A stretch of 64,000 nucleotides of DNA from Orientallactaga sibirica (taxonomy: Eukaryota > Chordata > Mammalia > Rodentia > Dipodidae): positions 244,001 through 308,000 of the forward strand of contig JAEOAD010002279.1 of NCBI GenBank assembly GCA_036365145.1, read 5' to 3'. Under the pieces are notes generated by a model. That model saw only the letters and a program-made list of their open reading frames with translations. It made no database searches and had not been told where the DNA came from. A program made the translations under genes and the position numbers. This document shows, in pieces, positions 21,618-31,480 of this stretch (positions are counted from its first letter, which is position 1; every line of letters begins with the position of its first letter).

Positions 21618-22757
21618 AATGCCCAATTAGCATGTAGTGATGTCACAGGTGAATGGGAGAGGGTCACGTGGTCTAAGTAGTGGCGGGAAAAGGTATAGGG
21701 TATGGGTCGTAGGGGGATTGGCTGTGTGAAGGCTGCTGGCTGGTACCTCATTAACATATAGGGATGTGAGCTGACAAAAGATACAAAGCTCTGGGTAAAG
21801 CAACACCTAAGTCTTATCAGGATGTCCAGGTGCCCCGGGCTGGCAGGAGGGAGCAGCCTCAATCCTGCTGGTCTAAGATTGTTGGGGTCATTGGCTTGCT
21901 GCAATCTTGGGGTCCAGGGCCCTTAGTCATGCCTGACAGACAGCTCAGGCTCACCTCCAGTAGCCTGGGGGCCTTCGACTGTGCCCTACGCCCTTTCTGA
22001 TCTTAGCAGCCTTTTACTTTTCTTTATTGGCTGGCTGGTCTCAACTGACAGCAACCTTTCTGCCCCAGTGTCTCAAGAGCTGTCAGCTCTAGGTGGTTCC
22101 TTGCACGTGACTCTGTAAAGACAGGGGCCCAGATGACAAATGGGTTTATTGCCTAAGTTGTGGGTCCATTTTGCTAAGCAGACCCTCCCCAGGCAAGGCA
22201 GGCTGTGAGCTCACACATCATTCAAGACCACTGGCAGCAACTGGGGCCCCGACTATTCCCGGTAGACATGAATGAGAACTCAGCAGCTTTCATCCTGGGA
22301 TGGAAAAAGGCAATTCCGATGCAGGTGTCAGGAAAGCGGTGTAGGAACCGGGACAGAAAAGAGCCGCACTGCTTCACAAAGCTAAGGACAAAGCCAGGGC
22401 TCGGGCTGCACAGTTCCCCAGAGTCAGACACGCCACCAATACCACGCTGGGCTGGAGGCCTGCATATGGTCACCGTTCAAATGCCACGTGCTGGTGAACA
22501 TGCTGGCTCCATTACTTCTGATGGACAGGGGAAGGGGAGGTTTACAAAATCTTGGGCGGGGGTCAGGCTGCAAGTGGAGGTGAGGAACCAGGTAATATTC
22601 TCACTCAAAGCCCGGCTCTCCAGGTGAGCTGCTGCCAGCCCCCAACACTCCAATCTCTCTAGTGATACCTGGGCTACTTCAGTCAGGGTCACCTACCTTT
22701 CTGCTGTGTTCTGCCAAATCTTCTCCGTCCTTTTCAGGCTCTAAAAACCCTTCAGGC
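21618..22757. other. Spacer, possible retroviral or LTR-derived sequence
   Basis: No gene recognised. A 140-codon plus-strand frame at 22205-22627 and overlapping minus-strand frames occur, none with a family I know. The left part carries the imperfect duplication noted above. Confidence 0.4.
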
Positions 22758-22806
22758 GTGTTGAAGAGATGGCTCGGTGGTTAAAGGCACTTGCTTGTAA
22801 AAACCC
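22758..22806 (+). mobile_element. Truncated B2-superfamily SINE head
   Basis: Only the first ~48 bp are present: GAAGAGATGGCTCGGTGG, then TTAAAGGCACTTGC, breaking off before the B box. Confidence 0.75.
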
Positions 22807-23218
22807 ATCGCGAGTGTCACGCCAAAGACTTTATTTATTCACACGAATGTAAGGTTCTGTGTGCCAGGAAAAAAAATTCCAACATGTGTAAAGTGTCATT
22901 GTAGAGTGAAAAAACATCACCATGAAATCACAGGGAGCCAGAGCGGCAGAAACCCCGTGTTATTGAATTCCCAAACCTTGTTTGAAAGATAGAGAAATGG
23001 ACAGAAAGGGTGCCCGGGTCATCCTTGACCTCACAGCTACATTAAGACCAGTCCCAACCTGTAGTCTGTTTGATGCTTAATTTTCTTTTTCACTCTGTAA
23101 GTGTCTTTTACAGAGGCAAATTTGTGTTTCAAATATAGAGCATCTGTTATCCACACCAAGAAAACTGAAACCTGACACAAAATCAGGTTTTTTTTTTTAA
23201 TTTGGCTCTTTCTCTCTC
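22807..23218. other. Spacer without recognised gene
   Basis: Unclassified AT-rich sequence. Confidence 0.5.
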
Positions 23219-23453
23219 TTTTTTTTTTAAAAAAATATTTTATTGTTTATTTATTTGAGAGAGAAAAACAGGCAGAGATAGATATATATATAGAGAGAGA
23301 GAATGGGCATGCCAGGGCCTGTAACCACTGCAAAAGAACTCTATACGCATGCACCACCTTGTGCATCTGGTTTACATGGGTCCTGGGGAATCAAACCTGG
23401 GTCCTTTTGCCTTTGCAAGCAAGCGCCTTAACCACTAAGCCATCTCTCAGCCC
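23219..23453 (-). mobile_element. B2-superfamily SINE, subtype I
   Basis: Minus-strand copy with a GATATATATATAGAG insertion in the GA tract, ending ATCTCTCAGCCC (one base lost). AAATCAG occurs on both sides. Confidence 0.88.
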
Positions 23454-23621
23454 TAAAATCAGTTTTTAGTAATAATAGTCCTGGACTCCCCAGCATTTAG
23501 AGACATGTAATTTGTGGTATCTCGTCTCAACGGAAGGCTCATGGTCTGGTGGGAAAAGGTGGACCCTTGACCTCAAAGTCTAGTTTGGATTCAGTTCAGA
23601 GGCTCAACTTTGTAATCTTTT

Positions 23622-23782
23622 GTTGTTGTTTTTTGTTTGTTTGTTTTCGAGGTAGGGTCTCCCTCTAGCCCAAGCTAGCCTGGAATTCACTATGTAGGCT
23701 CAGGCTGGCCTTGAACTCATGATGTCCCTCCTACCTCTGCCTCCTGAGTACTAGGATTAAAGATATGTGCCACCATGCCTGG
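23622..23782 (-). mobile_element. B1 SINE, first rung of an insertion ladder
   Basis: Minus-strand B1 flanked by a perfect 19-bp TSD, CTCAACTTTGTAATCTTTT, at 23603-23621 and 23783-23801. Confidence 0.96.
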
Positions 23783-23801
23783 CTCAACTTTGTAATCTTT
23801 T

Positions 23802-24089
23802 AAAAAGTTTTATTTATTTATTTTTTTATTTTTAGAGAGAGACACAGAGAGAGAGAGACAGAGACAGAGAGGGAGACAGATAGAGATGGGAGCGCCAGCA
23901 GTCTCTCTGCTGCTGTGAATGAAATCCAGATGTGTGCACCCCCTTGTGGACAAGTGTGGCATTGTGCCCTTGCGTCACTTTGCATCTGGCTCAACGTGGG
24001 ACCTGGAGATTGGAACCACTGGAGATTGGAACCAGTGTTCTTAGGCTTAGGAGGCAGGCGCCTTAACCGCTAAGCTATCTCTCCAGCCC
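23802..24089 (-). mobile_element. B2-superfamily SINE subtype II, second rung
   Basis: Minus-strand subtype II copy with the duplicated GGAGATTGGAACC block. Flanked by TGTAATCTTTT at 23791-23801 and 24090-24100. Confidence 0.95.
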
Positions 24090-24100
24090 TGTAATCTTTT

Positions 24101-24285
24101 TTTAAAAAATTGTGTTCATTTATTTATTAGAGAGAGAGAGCGCCAGGACCTCTAGCCACTGCAAATAAACTTCAGATGCATGTGCCACCTTGTGCATCTG
24201 GCTTACATGGGTCCTAGGGAATCAAACCTGGGTCCTTTGGCTTTGCAGGCAAGCGCCTTAACCACTAAGCCATCTCTCCAGCCCC
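24101..24285 (-). mobile_element. B2-superfamily SINE subtype I, third rung
   Basis: Short-tailed minus-strand copy flanked by TGTAATCTT at 24090-24098 and 24286-24294. Confidence 0.95.
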
Positions 24286-24442
24286 TGTAATCTTGAGCAT
24301 GCTATTTAGCTTCTCCAGGACTCTCAGTTCAATGGTCAAAAGGAGTAAAGACAATATCCTCCTAGAGTTGCCATGGGGTGTGTTTTGTGAGGGCTTTGTT
24401 GGCGATGGAACCCACGCTGGGTGGTTAAAAAATGGAATTTCA

Positions 24443-24609
24443 AGTTGGGCGTGGTGGCGCATGCCTTTAATCCCAGCACTTGGGAGGCAGAGGTAGGAGG
24501 ATCGCCGTGAGTTCAAGGCCACCCTGAGACTACATAGTTAATTCCAGGTCAGCCTGGGCCAGAGTGAGACCCTACCTCGGAAAACCAAAAAAAAAAAAAA
24601 AAAAAAAAA
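24443..24609 (+). mobile_element. B1 SINE with TSD
   Basis: Complete B1 with a long A tail. TSD GGAATTTCA at about 24434-24442 and 24610-24618. Confidence 0.93.
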
Positions 24610-25309
24610 GGAATTTCATACAAGAAATGGATCCTAAATTGCTAGAGAGACCAAGAGGGTGATGAAGAAGGGAGGAGGCCACACAAGAGCAAGCGTAGGA
24701 AGCCATTGCTTCTCCTGGAGCTGCAGGAACCAAAACGAGGTGCTACCACAGCCCCAGCTTAGAGCATGGTGGGAGCGGGCCCTTGGAGGTTGATCACTCC
24801 AATGAGTGAGGTCAGGGGTCCACCTGCAGGTGAAGCTGCTTCCCAGGAACCTGGAGCATGGCTTGAGGGTAACTGGTAGGAAGGAGCCTGGAGGCCATGC
24901 AGCCACTGGTCACTAGAGAAGTGAGAGAAACCTGACTTCCTTCCTTTTTCCCCCAACGCTTCCCATCTCCCTCTGTTTTTTCTTCCTACTTGTTGAACCT
25001 AGGAGAAGCTCTTTCGCAAAGGTTAGCCTCCCTCTCACGCAGAGGGATTGAATCTGTATGCAAATAAGAGTTCTATGTCCTACACACCTGACTCCTAGCA
25101 CTGCATGCAAAGGTGGTTTTCTTACCTGTGTGACCCAAGTACTGGGCTCCCGGACAGTGGCATAAACCTAGAGGATCCGGTCCAGCCGGCTGAGGAACTT
25201 TTTGGCTTGCATGTGGCACTTGCCAGCCTTTCACCAAGGTCAAAGTCAAGGTCAAGTCAGCTTGGGTTGGCTTCCTAGGTGTACACTATTGATTGTGTGT
25301 TTTGTTTGT
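24610..25309. other. Spacer without recognised gene
   Basis: About 700 bp, unclassified. Overlapping minus-strand frames of 60-90 codons have no known relatives. Confidence 0.5.
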
Positions 25310-25884
25310 TTGTTTATTGTTTTTATTTTGAGAGAGAGAATGGGCACACCAGGACCTTCAACCTGCTGCGAACAAACTCCAGACACATGCGCCCCCTTGT
25401 GCACATGCGCAACATTGCGCTCTTGGGTCACTGTGCGTCTGGCTTCCTTGGACCTGGAGATTCAAACATGAATCCTTTTTTTTTTTTTAATTATTGTTTT
25501 TTACTGACTTTTATACTTACATACAAAAAAAAACCCACGTGATATATCCCTTCCCTCGCCCCATTCCACTTTAGAACTCAAGTCTCCATCATATCCCCTC
25601 CCTCTCTCCATTAGTCTCTCTTTTAATTTGATGTCATCATCTTTTTCTCCTATTATGAGGGTCTTGCAAAGGTATTGCTAGGCACCGCAAGGTCATGGAT
25701 ATCGAGGCCAGTTTCTGTCTGGGCAGTTGCATTGTAAGAGGTCATACCCTTCCTTTGGCTCTTCCATTCTATCCACCCCTCTCTTCTGCAATGGTCCCTG
25801 AGCCTTGGAGGGTGTGACAGAGGTGTCAAACATGAATCCTTACGCTTCGCAGGCAAGTGCCTTAACTGCAAAGCCATCTCTCCA
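25310..25884 (-). mobile_element. B2-superfamily SINE split by an L1 3' end
   Basis: The left part (25310-25477) has GGGCACACCAGGACC and the CGCAACATTGCGC block. The right part (25842-25884) finishes with CCTTAACTGCAAAGCCATCTC. The two halves join in register once the L1 and one TSD copy are removed. Confidence 0.9.
25478..25825 (-). mobile_element. 5'-truncated L1, 3' UTR only
   Basis: Minus-strand fragment of about 348 bp with a poly(T) start, flanked by a perfect 16-bp TSD TCAAACATGAATCCTT (25462-25477 and 25826-25841). It matches the plus-strand copy at 44640-45060: CCTCATAATAGGAG, GACATCAAATTAAAAGAG and CACCCTCCAAGGCTCAGGGA are shared in complement. Confidence 0.9.
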
Positions 25885-25934
25885 GACCATCACTGTGTTT
25901 TGTAAAATGTCTTTCCCATTATGTATAGAACAAT

Positions 25935-26245
25935 CCAATGAATCATAAAATCAAGGCAAAGAGAGGTTAGGTTAGATAGCCAAAGTCAAACAGCTGAAGA
26001 GTAGCAGGGAACATTGGAGACTGAGCTCCGACTCTGACGTCAGTCCTTCCGCCTTCAGTGCTGGCCTCTCAGCTAATGTGCTGCAGACTTCTTGAGTTTT
26101 ACCTGCTTGACTCCTGATCTTTCACCCTTTCCTTCTGGTGGACAGGTTGTATTCCATTCCCTCATTTCTAGATGAGGGGATTGAAGTCCAACGTGGTTAA
26201 AATAACTTGCCCATGATCACATCACTCATGGTAAGAGGTTTCCAG
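25935..26245 (-). mobile_element. Two MIR-like relics
   Basis: 25935-26060 (AGAGAGGTTAGGTTAGATAGC, AGTCAAACAGCTGAAGAGTAG) and 26150-26240 (TCATTTCTAGATGAGGGGA, AATAACTTGCCCATGATCAC) both follow the complement of the MIR core. Confidence 0.6.
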
Positions 26246-26333
26246 GAATGGATAGTATCTGTAACTCGATAGCCTTTTCATCAGCAGAGCTGATCACATC
26301 CCTGTGAGTGATAGGATCGACTCTATGCATGTA

Positions 26334-26612
26334 TGGGGGTTTGATTCAGGTGTCCCCCATAAACTTAGGCATTCCAAATGCTAGGTTCCCCAGCTGATGG
26401 AGATTTGGGAATTAATGCCTGCTGGAGGCAGTGTATTGTTGGGGGCAGGCGTATGGGTGTTATAGCCAGTGTCCCCTTGCCAGTGTTTGGTACACTCTCC
26501 TGTTGCTGTTGTCCATCTGATGTTGGGCCAGATGGTGATGTCCACCTTCTGCTCATGCTGTGCATTTCCCCTGCCATCATGGAGCGTCTCCTGGAGTCTG
26601 TAAGTTGTGGAT
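26334..26612 (+). mobile_element. URR1-like hAT element, copy 1, 3'-truncated
   Basis: GGGGGTTTGATTCAGGTGTC through CTGTTGCTGTTGTCC to GCCATCATGGAGCGTCTCC. It resembles rodent URR1 (non-autonomous hAT-Charlie type) but stops at CTGTAAG, before the AATAAA part that copy 2 has. Confidence 0.65.
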
Positions 26613-27020
26613 CTTTACTGTTTCCCGGTGTGGTTGGTCACCGACGTCCCGGGCGAGGGAGGGAGGAGTTGGGAAAGCAGCAGGGTCCTGGAGCAGCAGG
26701 TGAGTGTGACGACGAAGATGATGGGCAAGAACATCCGGGAGACTGTCTGATGGACAGCACTCGTTTATGCAAAAGGGGAGCGTGTTTATAAACACTCGGG
26801 GAAGGTTGAGATGGCACATACACACTATGTGGCTATCAGATGCATAGTTTATGGGTTGTTATCTAAGTGGCGGAAGAACTAGTAACTTCCAAGCTGTGGG
26901 GGGAGGAGTTGTGAGAGAGAGAAGGGAATGGCAGAAGGCTGTGACTTCAGAGCTGTGGGGGTGAGAGAGATGATGGAAAGGCTGCTACGTGACTTCAGCC
27001 ATGTAAAGTTCTCTTGGGCA
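26613..27020. other. Spacer between the two URR1-like copies
   Basis: Contains two imperfect copies of AGCTGTGGGGG with GAGAGAGA (about 26896 and 26952). Not classified; open frames only overlap-type. Confidence 0.4.
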
Positions 27021-27374
27021 GTGTGGTGGTTTGATTCAGGTGTCCCCCATAAACTTCAAGTGTTCTGAATGCTAGGTTCCCAGCTGATGGCAACTTGGGA
27101 ATTAACACCTCCTGGAGGCAGAGTATTGTTGGGGGCGGGCTTATGGATATTATAGCCAGCTTCCCCTTGCCAGTGTTTGGCACACTCTCCTGTTGCTATT
27201 GTCCACCTTATGTTGACCAGAGGGTGATGTCCACCCTCTGCTCATGCCATCGTTTTCCCTGCCATCATGGAGCTTCCCCTTTGAGCCTGTAAGCCAAAAT
27301 AAACCTCTTTTTTCCCACAAGCTGCTCTTCGTTGGGTGATTTCTGCCAGCAATGCGAACTTGACTGCAACAGGC
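27021..27374 (+). mobile_element. URR1-like hAT element, copy 2, near complete
   Basis: GTGTGGTGGTTTGATTCAGG to GCGAACTTGACTGCAACAGG. Includes GAGCCTGTAAGCCAAAATAAA near its end, as rodent URR1 does. Confidence 0.7.
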
Positions 27375-27649
27375 AGCTAGCCAAGGTCAGGAACTGTGGG
27401 GGGCAAAGTCTGACTTATGGAATGGTCAGAGCCTTTTGGGGTCCAGGGGGAGGGCCTCGCCAGTTCTGCCCACTCTGGGCGACGACAGGGCACAGTACAA
27501 CCTACAATGTAGGGAAGGCCAGTCACCATCACCAGGGACTCCTGACAATAGGGCCGGCTGCAACCCCACAGCCCAGGGTCCCCGGCCATGTCCAACAGTT
27601 CAGGCCAGCCTCCTCCCAGTCCCAGCCCGTTTTTAGCAATGCCCACCAG

Positions 27650-27735
27650 TAAGCCACATAAACCCCTTTTCCCCCCAAAAGCTGTTCTTGATCGAGTGAT
27701 TTCTGCCAGCAATGCGAAGCTGAACTGCCACAGCA
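27650..27735 (+). mobile_element. URR1-like element, 3' end only
   Basis: AGTAAGCCACATAAACCCC, then GTGATTTCTGCCAGCAATGC, matches the last 80 bp of copy 2. Confidence 0.65.
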
Positions 27736-28345
27736 TGGTTGATGGTAATCATTATATTCCAAAGGGCTTCCTCGTATCTCAAGTTTCTGAAGGTTGTTTA
27801 TCCAGAGAACCCCCATTTTTGTCTGCTCCCTGTATTGATTTACTATATAAGATGTTATTTTCAAAAGTGGCCCCGATGTTATGAAACAAAGCAAACTGAA
27901 CCCCAACTGCCTAAATACCATTCAAAGTGTCACTACATTCCACTCCGAGGGGACAATGTCGTGAAATAGCGCACACCACCCCACACCGCTGTTTGAATTT
28001 GCATTCAAGGGTCCTTGGAAGAAAACAGGAAGCCAAATAAAAAGCCTTCTTTTTGAGGAGTTTGGTAGGTAATGGCATAAGGGCTTGCATTTCCTCTTCT
28101 AGCCAAGGCACATTTTGATTAGGCTGCAGGCCACCTGCCCGTTCATCTGCAGCAGGAAATGGATTTGCATTGGCACAGGCCAGACTCCTGTATTTATCAT
28201 TCAGTTAGGCCTAATCGAAATGTTTTCCATTTCACCTGGTAAGTGCAAAGGGCTCCAGGGGAGGGTCTGAGTGATGGCAGCGGGCCCAGCACTTTCTCAT
28301 CACCTGCTGCAGCTGCTAAAAACCCCATTTCCTTCCCAGCCTCAC
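27736..28345. other. Repeat-free block, candidate conserved non-coding element
   Basis: No transposon signature. It has two perfect octamers ATTTGCAT (27997-28004 and 28163-28170), plus GGCCTAATCG and ATTTATCATTCAG between 28110 and 28230. This is a motif-level hint only. Confidence 0.3.
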
Positions 28346-28348
28346 TCT

Positions 28349-28625
28349 TTTTAAAAATTTTTTTAAATTATTTTATTTATTTTTGGAGAGAGACACAGAG
28401 AGACAGACAGAGAGGGAGAGGGAGACAGATAGAGATGGGCGCGCCAGCAGCCTCTCAGCTGCTGCGAACGAAATCCAGACGCGTGCGCCCCCTTGTGGTC
28501 AAGTGCGGCATTGCGCCCTTGCGTCACTTTTTGCGTCTGGCTAAACATGGGAGCTGGAGATTGGAACGGGCGTTCTTAGGCTTAGCATTCAGGCGCCTTC
28601 ACCGCTACGCCATGTCTCCAGCCCC
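28349..28625 (-). mobile_element. B2-superfamily SINE, subtype II (SINE A of a duplication)
   Basis: Full length, with private marks TTAGCATTCAGGCGCC and CTACGCCATGTCTCCAGCC in the head, which allow its piece in the downstream hybrid to be recognised. Confidence 0.92.
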
Positions 28626-29740
28626 CCTGGTTGGATTTCTGCATGCTCTCCCTGCCAGGCTGTCTGCGGATGCTACCTGCTAGACAGCTCCAATTAGAGG
28701 AGGAGAAATGGAAGGAATTAAGCATAGATCTGTAGGGAACCCCTAAGACTAAGCATGGAGGAACCCCTGCTGAATCCATCTCTGAGGGAGTCCTGTTTTC
28801 ATGAGAAGAACAGATAATGAAGAGCACGTGCCACCTTGATGCAGCAAGGTCTGATGTGGATTGCACCGTGAGGAAACATACCTGAGCAACTCTTATAGGG
28901 GTCCAATGTGGATATTCTAGGCAGTGGGGTGGGGGGCATCCAGTAGCCCATTGTTGAACATCGCTCAGCTGGGAAGTGAGCTGTTTGTTGCCAGAAGTGG
29001 TGCAAGGAGACTACTGAGGTCAGGGAAGGTGTGCAAGGGTTTCATTCCAGGCTAACCAATGTGATTGTTGGTGGGGAGTGATGGGACCCCTGAAAATGTT
29101 TAAAATTTATTTTTGAGAGAGAAACAGAGAGACAGACAGAGAGGGAGAGGAGACAGAGGCTTAGCATTCAGGCGCCTTCACCGCTACGCCATGTCTCCAG
29201 CCCCCCTGGTTGGATTTCTGCATGCTCTCCCTGCCAGGCTGTCTGCGGATGCTACCTGCTAGACAGCTCCAATTAGAGGAGGAGAAATGGAAGGAATTAA
29301 GCATAGATCTGTAGGGAACCCCTAAGACTAAGCATGGAGGAACCCCTGCTGAATCCATCTCTGAGGGGAGTCCTGTTTTCATGAGAAGAACAGATAATGA
29401 AGAGCACGTGCCACCTTGATGCAGCAAGGTCTGATGTGGATTGCACCGTGAGGAAACATACCTGAGCAACTCTTATAGGGGTCCAATGTGGATATTCTAG
29501 GCAGTGGGGTGGGGGGCATCCAGTAGCCCATTGTTGAACATCGCTCAGCTGGGAAGTGAGCTGTTTGTTGCCAGAAGTGGTGCAAGGAGACTACTGAGGT
29601 CAGGGAAGGTGTGCAAGGGTTTCATTCCAGGCTAACCAATGTGATTGTTGGTGGGGAGTGATGGGACCCCTGAAAATGTTTAAAATTTATTTTTGGAGAG
29701 AGACAGAGAGACAGACAGAGAGGGAGAGGGAGACAGATAG
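28582..29740 (+). repeat. Tandem segmental duplication, period 579-580 bp
   Basis: Copy 1 runs from 28582 and copy 2 from 29161. Over about 475 bp of non-SINE sequence I see a single difference (GAGGGAG versus GAGGGGAG at 28784/29363). Both copies end in GAAAATGTTTAAAATTT and a SINE start. Confidence 0.95.
29100..29205 (-). mobile_element. Internally deleted hybrid SINE at the duplication junction
   Basis: Begins with the tail-side sequence of SINE B (GTTTAAAATTTATTTTTGAG) and jumps at AGACAGAGGCTTAGC straight into the head-side sequence private to SINE A (TTAGCATTCAGGCGCC). Roughly 140-150 bp of SINE body are missing. Confidence 0.9.
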
Positions 29741-29916
29741 AGATGGGCGCGCCGCCAGTCTCTCAGCTGCTGTGAACGAAATCCAGATGCATGCGCCCCC
29801 TTGTGGTCAAGTGCGGCATTGCGCCCTTGCGTCTGGCTAAGCATGGGATCTGGAGATTGGAACCGGGTTCTTAGGCTTAGCAGGCAGGCACCTTAACCGC
29901 TAAGCCATCTTTCCAG
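29681..29916 (-). mobile_element. B2-superfamily SINE, subtype II (SINE B)
   Basis: Complete minus-strand copy. Short TSD CCCCTGAAA at 29667 and 29917. Confidence 0.92.
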
Positions 29917-30018
29917 CCCCTGAAAGGCATTTGAGCAGTGACTAGATGTGAGCTGTGGTGTTGGAGCCAGTCCCAGAAGCTCAGCAGACAGGGGTGCACT
30001 GAAGGGACCAATAGGATG

Positions 30019-30233
30019 TTTTTCTTTAAAACATTTTATTTGTATTTATTTATTTGAAAGAGGGAAAGAGGCAGAGTGAGAATGAGACAGAATGGACTGC
30101 CATGGCTTCCTGCAAACGAACTCCAGATGCATGCACCCCCTTGCACATCCGGCTTACGTGGGTCCCGGGGAATCGAACTGAGGTCCTTTGGCTTTGCAGG
30201 CAAGCACCTTAACCACTAAGCCATCTCCCCAGC
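30019..30233 (-). mobile_element. B2-superfamily SINE, subtype I, with TSD
   Basis: Perfect 11-bp TSD CCAATAGGATG at 30008-30018 and 30234-30244. Confidence 0.93.
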
Positions 30234-30403
30234 CCAATAGGATGGTTTTATCTTTTCCATTCCTTGAGTAAATGTTCCCTCTGATGGCTCAGTAGTGATG
30301 TCACAGTGGTAACATAGCTGAGAGGCTGCGGGATCCAACCAGACTGAGGAGGAGCAGGTCCTACAGTACAAAAGTGTCCCTTGTTGTTTTCTTGTCACCA
30401 ACA

Positions 30404-30700
30404 CACCCATCCATCCATCATCTATCCATTCATCCACTCACATACTCACCCACCTACCCACCCAAACTCCCATCCATCTATCCATCTCTCCATTCCTCTA
30501 TCTATTCATCCAGTCCCATCCTCACTCACCTATCCATCCTCTTACCCACATATCCTCCCATCCGTCCATCCATCCACTCACATACTCGTCCACTTAACCC
30601 CCACACTCCCATCCATCCTTCTATTCACCCATCCATCCATTCATCCACTCACTCACTCATCCATCTATCCATCCATCCTTCAATCCACTTATCCAATATA
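30404..30700 (+). repeat. Degenerate (ATCC)n microsatellite
   Basis: About 300 bp of CATC/CACC-type units. A block CATCCACTCACATACTC ... CTCCCATCCATC occurs twice (about 30430-30480 and 30568-30618), so there is higher-order duplication. Confidence 0.95.
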
Positions 30701-31134
30701 TTATAAGAAACCAGTGTGAACCACCTTTCAAAGCACTAAGCACAGCAGAGATCAGACACACAAGGTTACTGTTCTTACACATATTTTAGTTGAATGGAAA
30801 GTATAAATGAGAAATTAAAAAGAATTTGGGGGAATATTAATTGTGATTAAGAGAATAAAATGAAGACTGTAGGATTCGGCTTTAATTTGAGTGGCCAGGG
30901 AAAGGATATTTTTGATTCAGGGAGGTCTAAACTACCACTCAGTTCTTTCAAATTTTTGAGAAATTGCATTCCAGGCAGAAGTTAAAAGGATTGCGGAGAT
31001 AATATTCAGGTCACTGGCACTACCAATCCACTAAATTCAAGCTCATGTGATCTTCCCAAATTTTTCCCTCCCTCATTCTCTCCCTCTCTCCCCCATCCCT
31101 TTCCTTCCTCTGTTTCTTCCTCCCTCTTTCTTTC
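30701..31134. other. Spacer without recognised gene
   Basis: Unclassified, with a pyrimidine-rich end (31068-31140). Confidence 0.5.
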
Positions 31135-31139
31135 CTTTT

Positions 31140-31358
31140 TAAAATATATTTCATTTATTTATTTGAGAGAAAGAGGCAGAGAGATACAGAGAGGGTAGAG
31201 AGAGAGAATGGGTGTGCCAGGGCCTCCAGCCACTGCAAACGAACTCCAGATGCATGTGCCACCTTGTGCATCTGGCTTACGTGGGTCCTGGAAAATCGAA
31301 CTGGGATCCTTTGGCTTGGCAGGCAAACGCCTTAACCGTTAAGCCATCTCTCCAGCCC
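31140..31358 (-). mobile_element. B2-superfamily SINE, subtype I
   Basis: Full-length minus-strand copy. CTCTTTCTTT flanks both ends. Confidence 0.9.
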
Positions 31359-31379
31359 CTCTTTCTTTTCTTTTATCAA

Positions 31380-31480
31380 TGGGGTTTTATTATGTAGCTC
31401 ATACTGGCCTCAAACTATTGACCACCCGGCCTCCGTTTCCTGAACCCTGAGATTATATGCATGCCCCCATGCCTGGCCCC
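31380..31480 (-). mobile_element. Old B1-like relic
   Basis: TTATGTAGCTCATACTGGCC, then CATGCCCCCATGCCTGGCC, keep the order of a minus-strand B1 but are strongly diverged. Confidence 0.55.

Larger units (their letters stand above)
21145..21785 (+). repeat. Imperfect tandem duplication, LTR-like, interrupted by two SINEs
   Basis: The words GGAAAAGGTA, GGGTC, AGGGGATTGG and ATTARCATRTAGNGATGT occur in order from about 21153 and again from about 21685. With the two SINEs removed the repeat period is about 135-140 bp. I cannot assign the parent sequence; tandem motifs of this kind occur in LTRs. Confidence 0.6.

Noticed and set aside
22205..22627. 140-codon plus-strand frame as a gene
   Set aside because: No recognised family; the region also has open minus-strand frames and LTR-like features.
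28243..28683. 146-codon plus-strand frame
   Set aside because: Mostly the translated complement of a SINE; similar frames recur wherever the same subtype lies in the same orientation.
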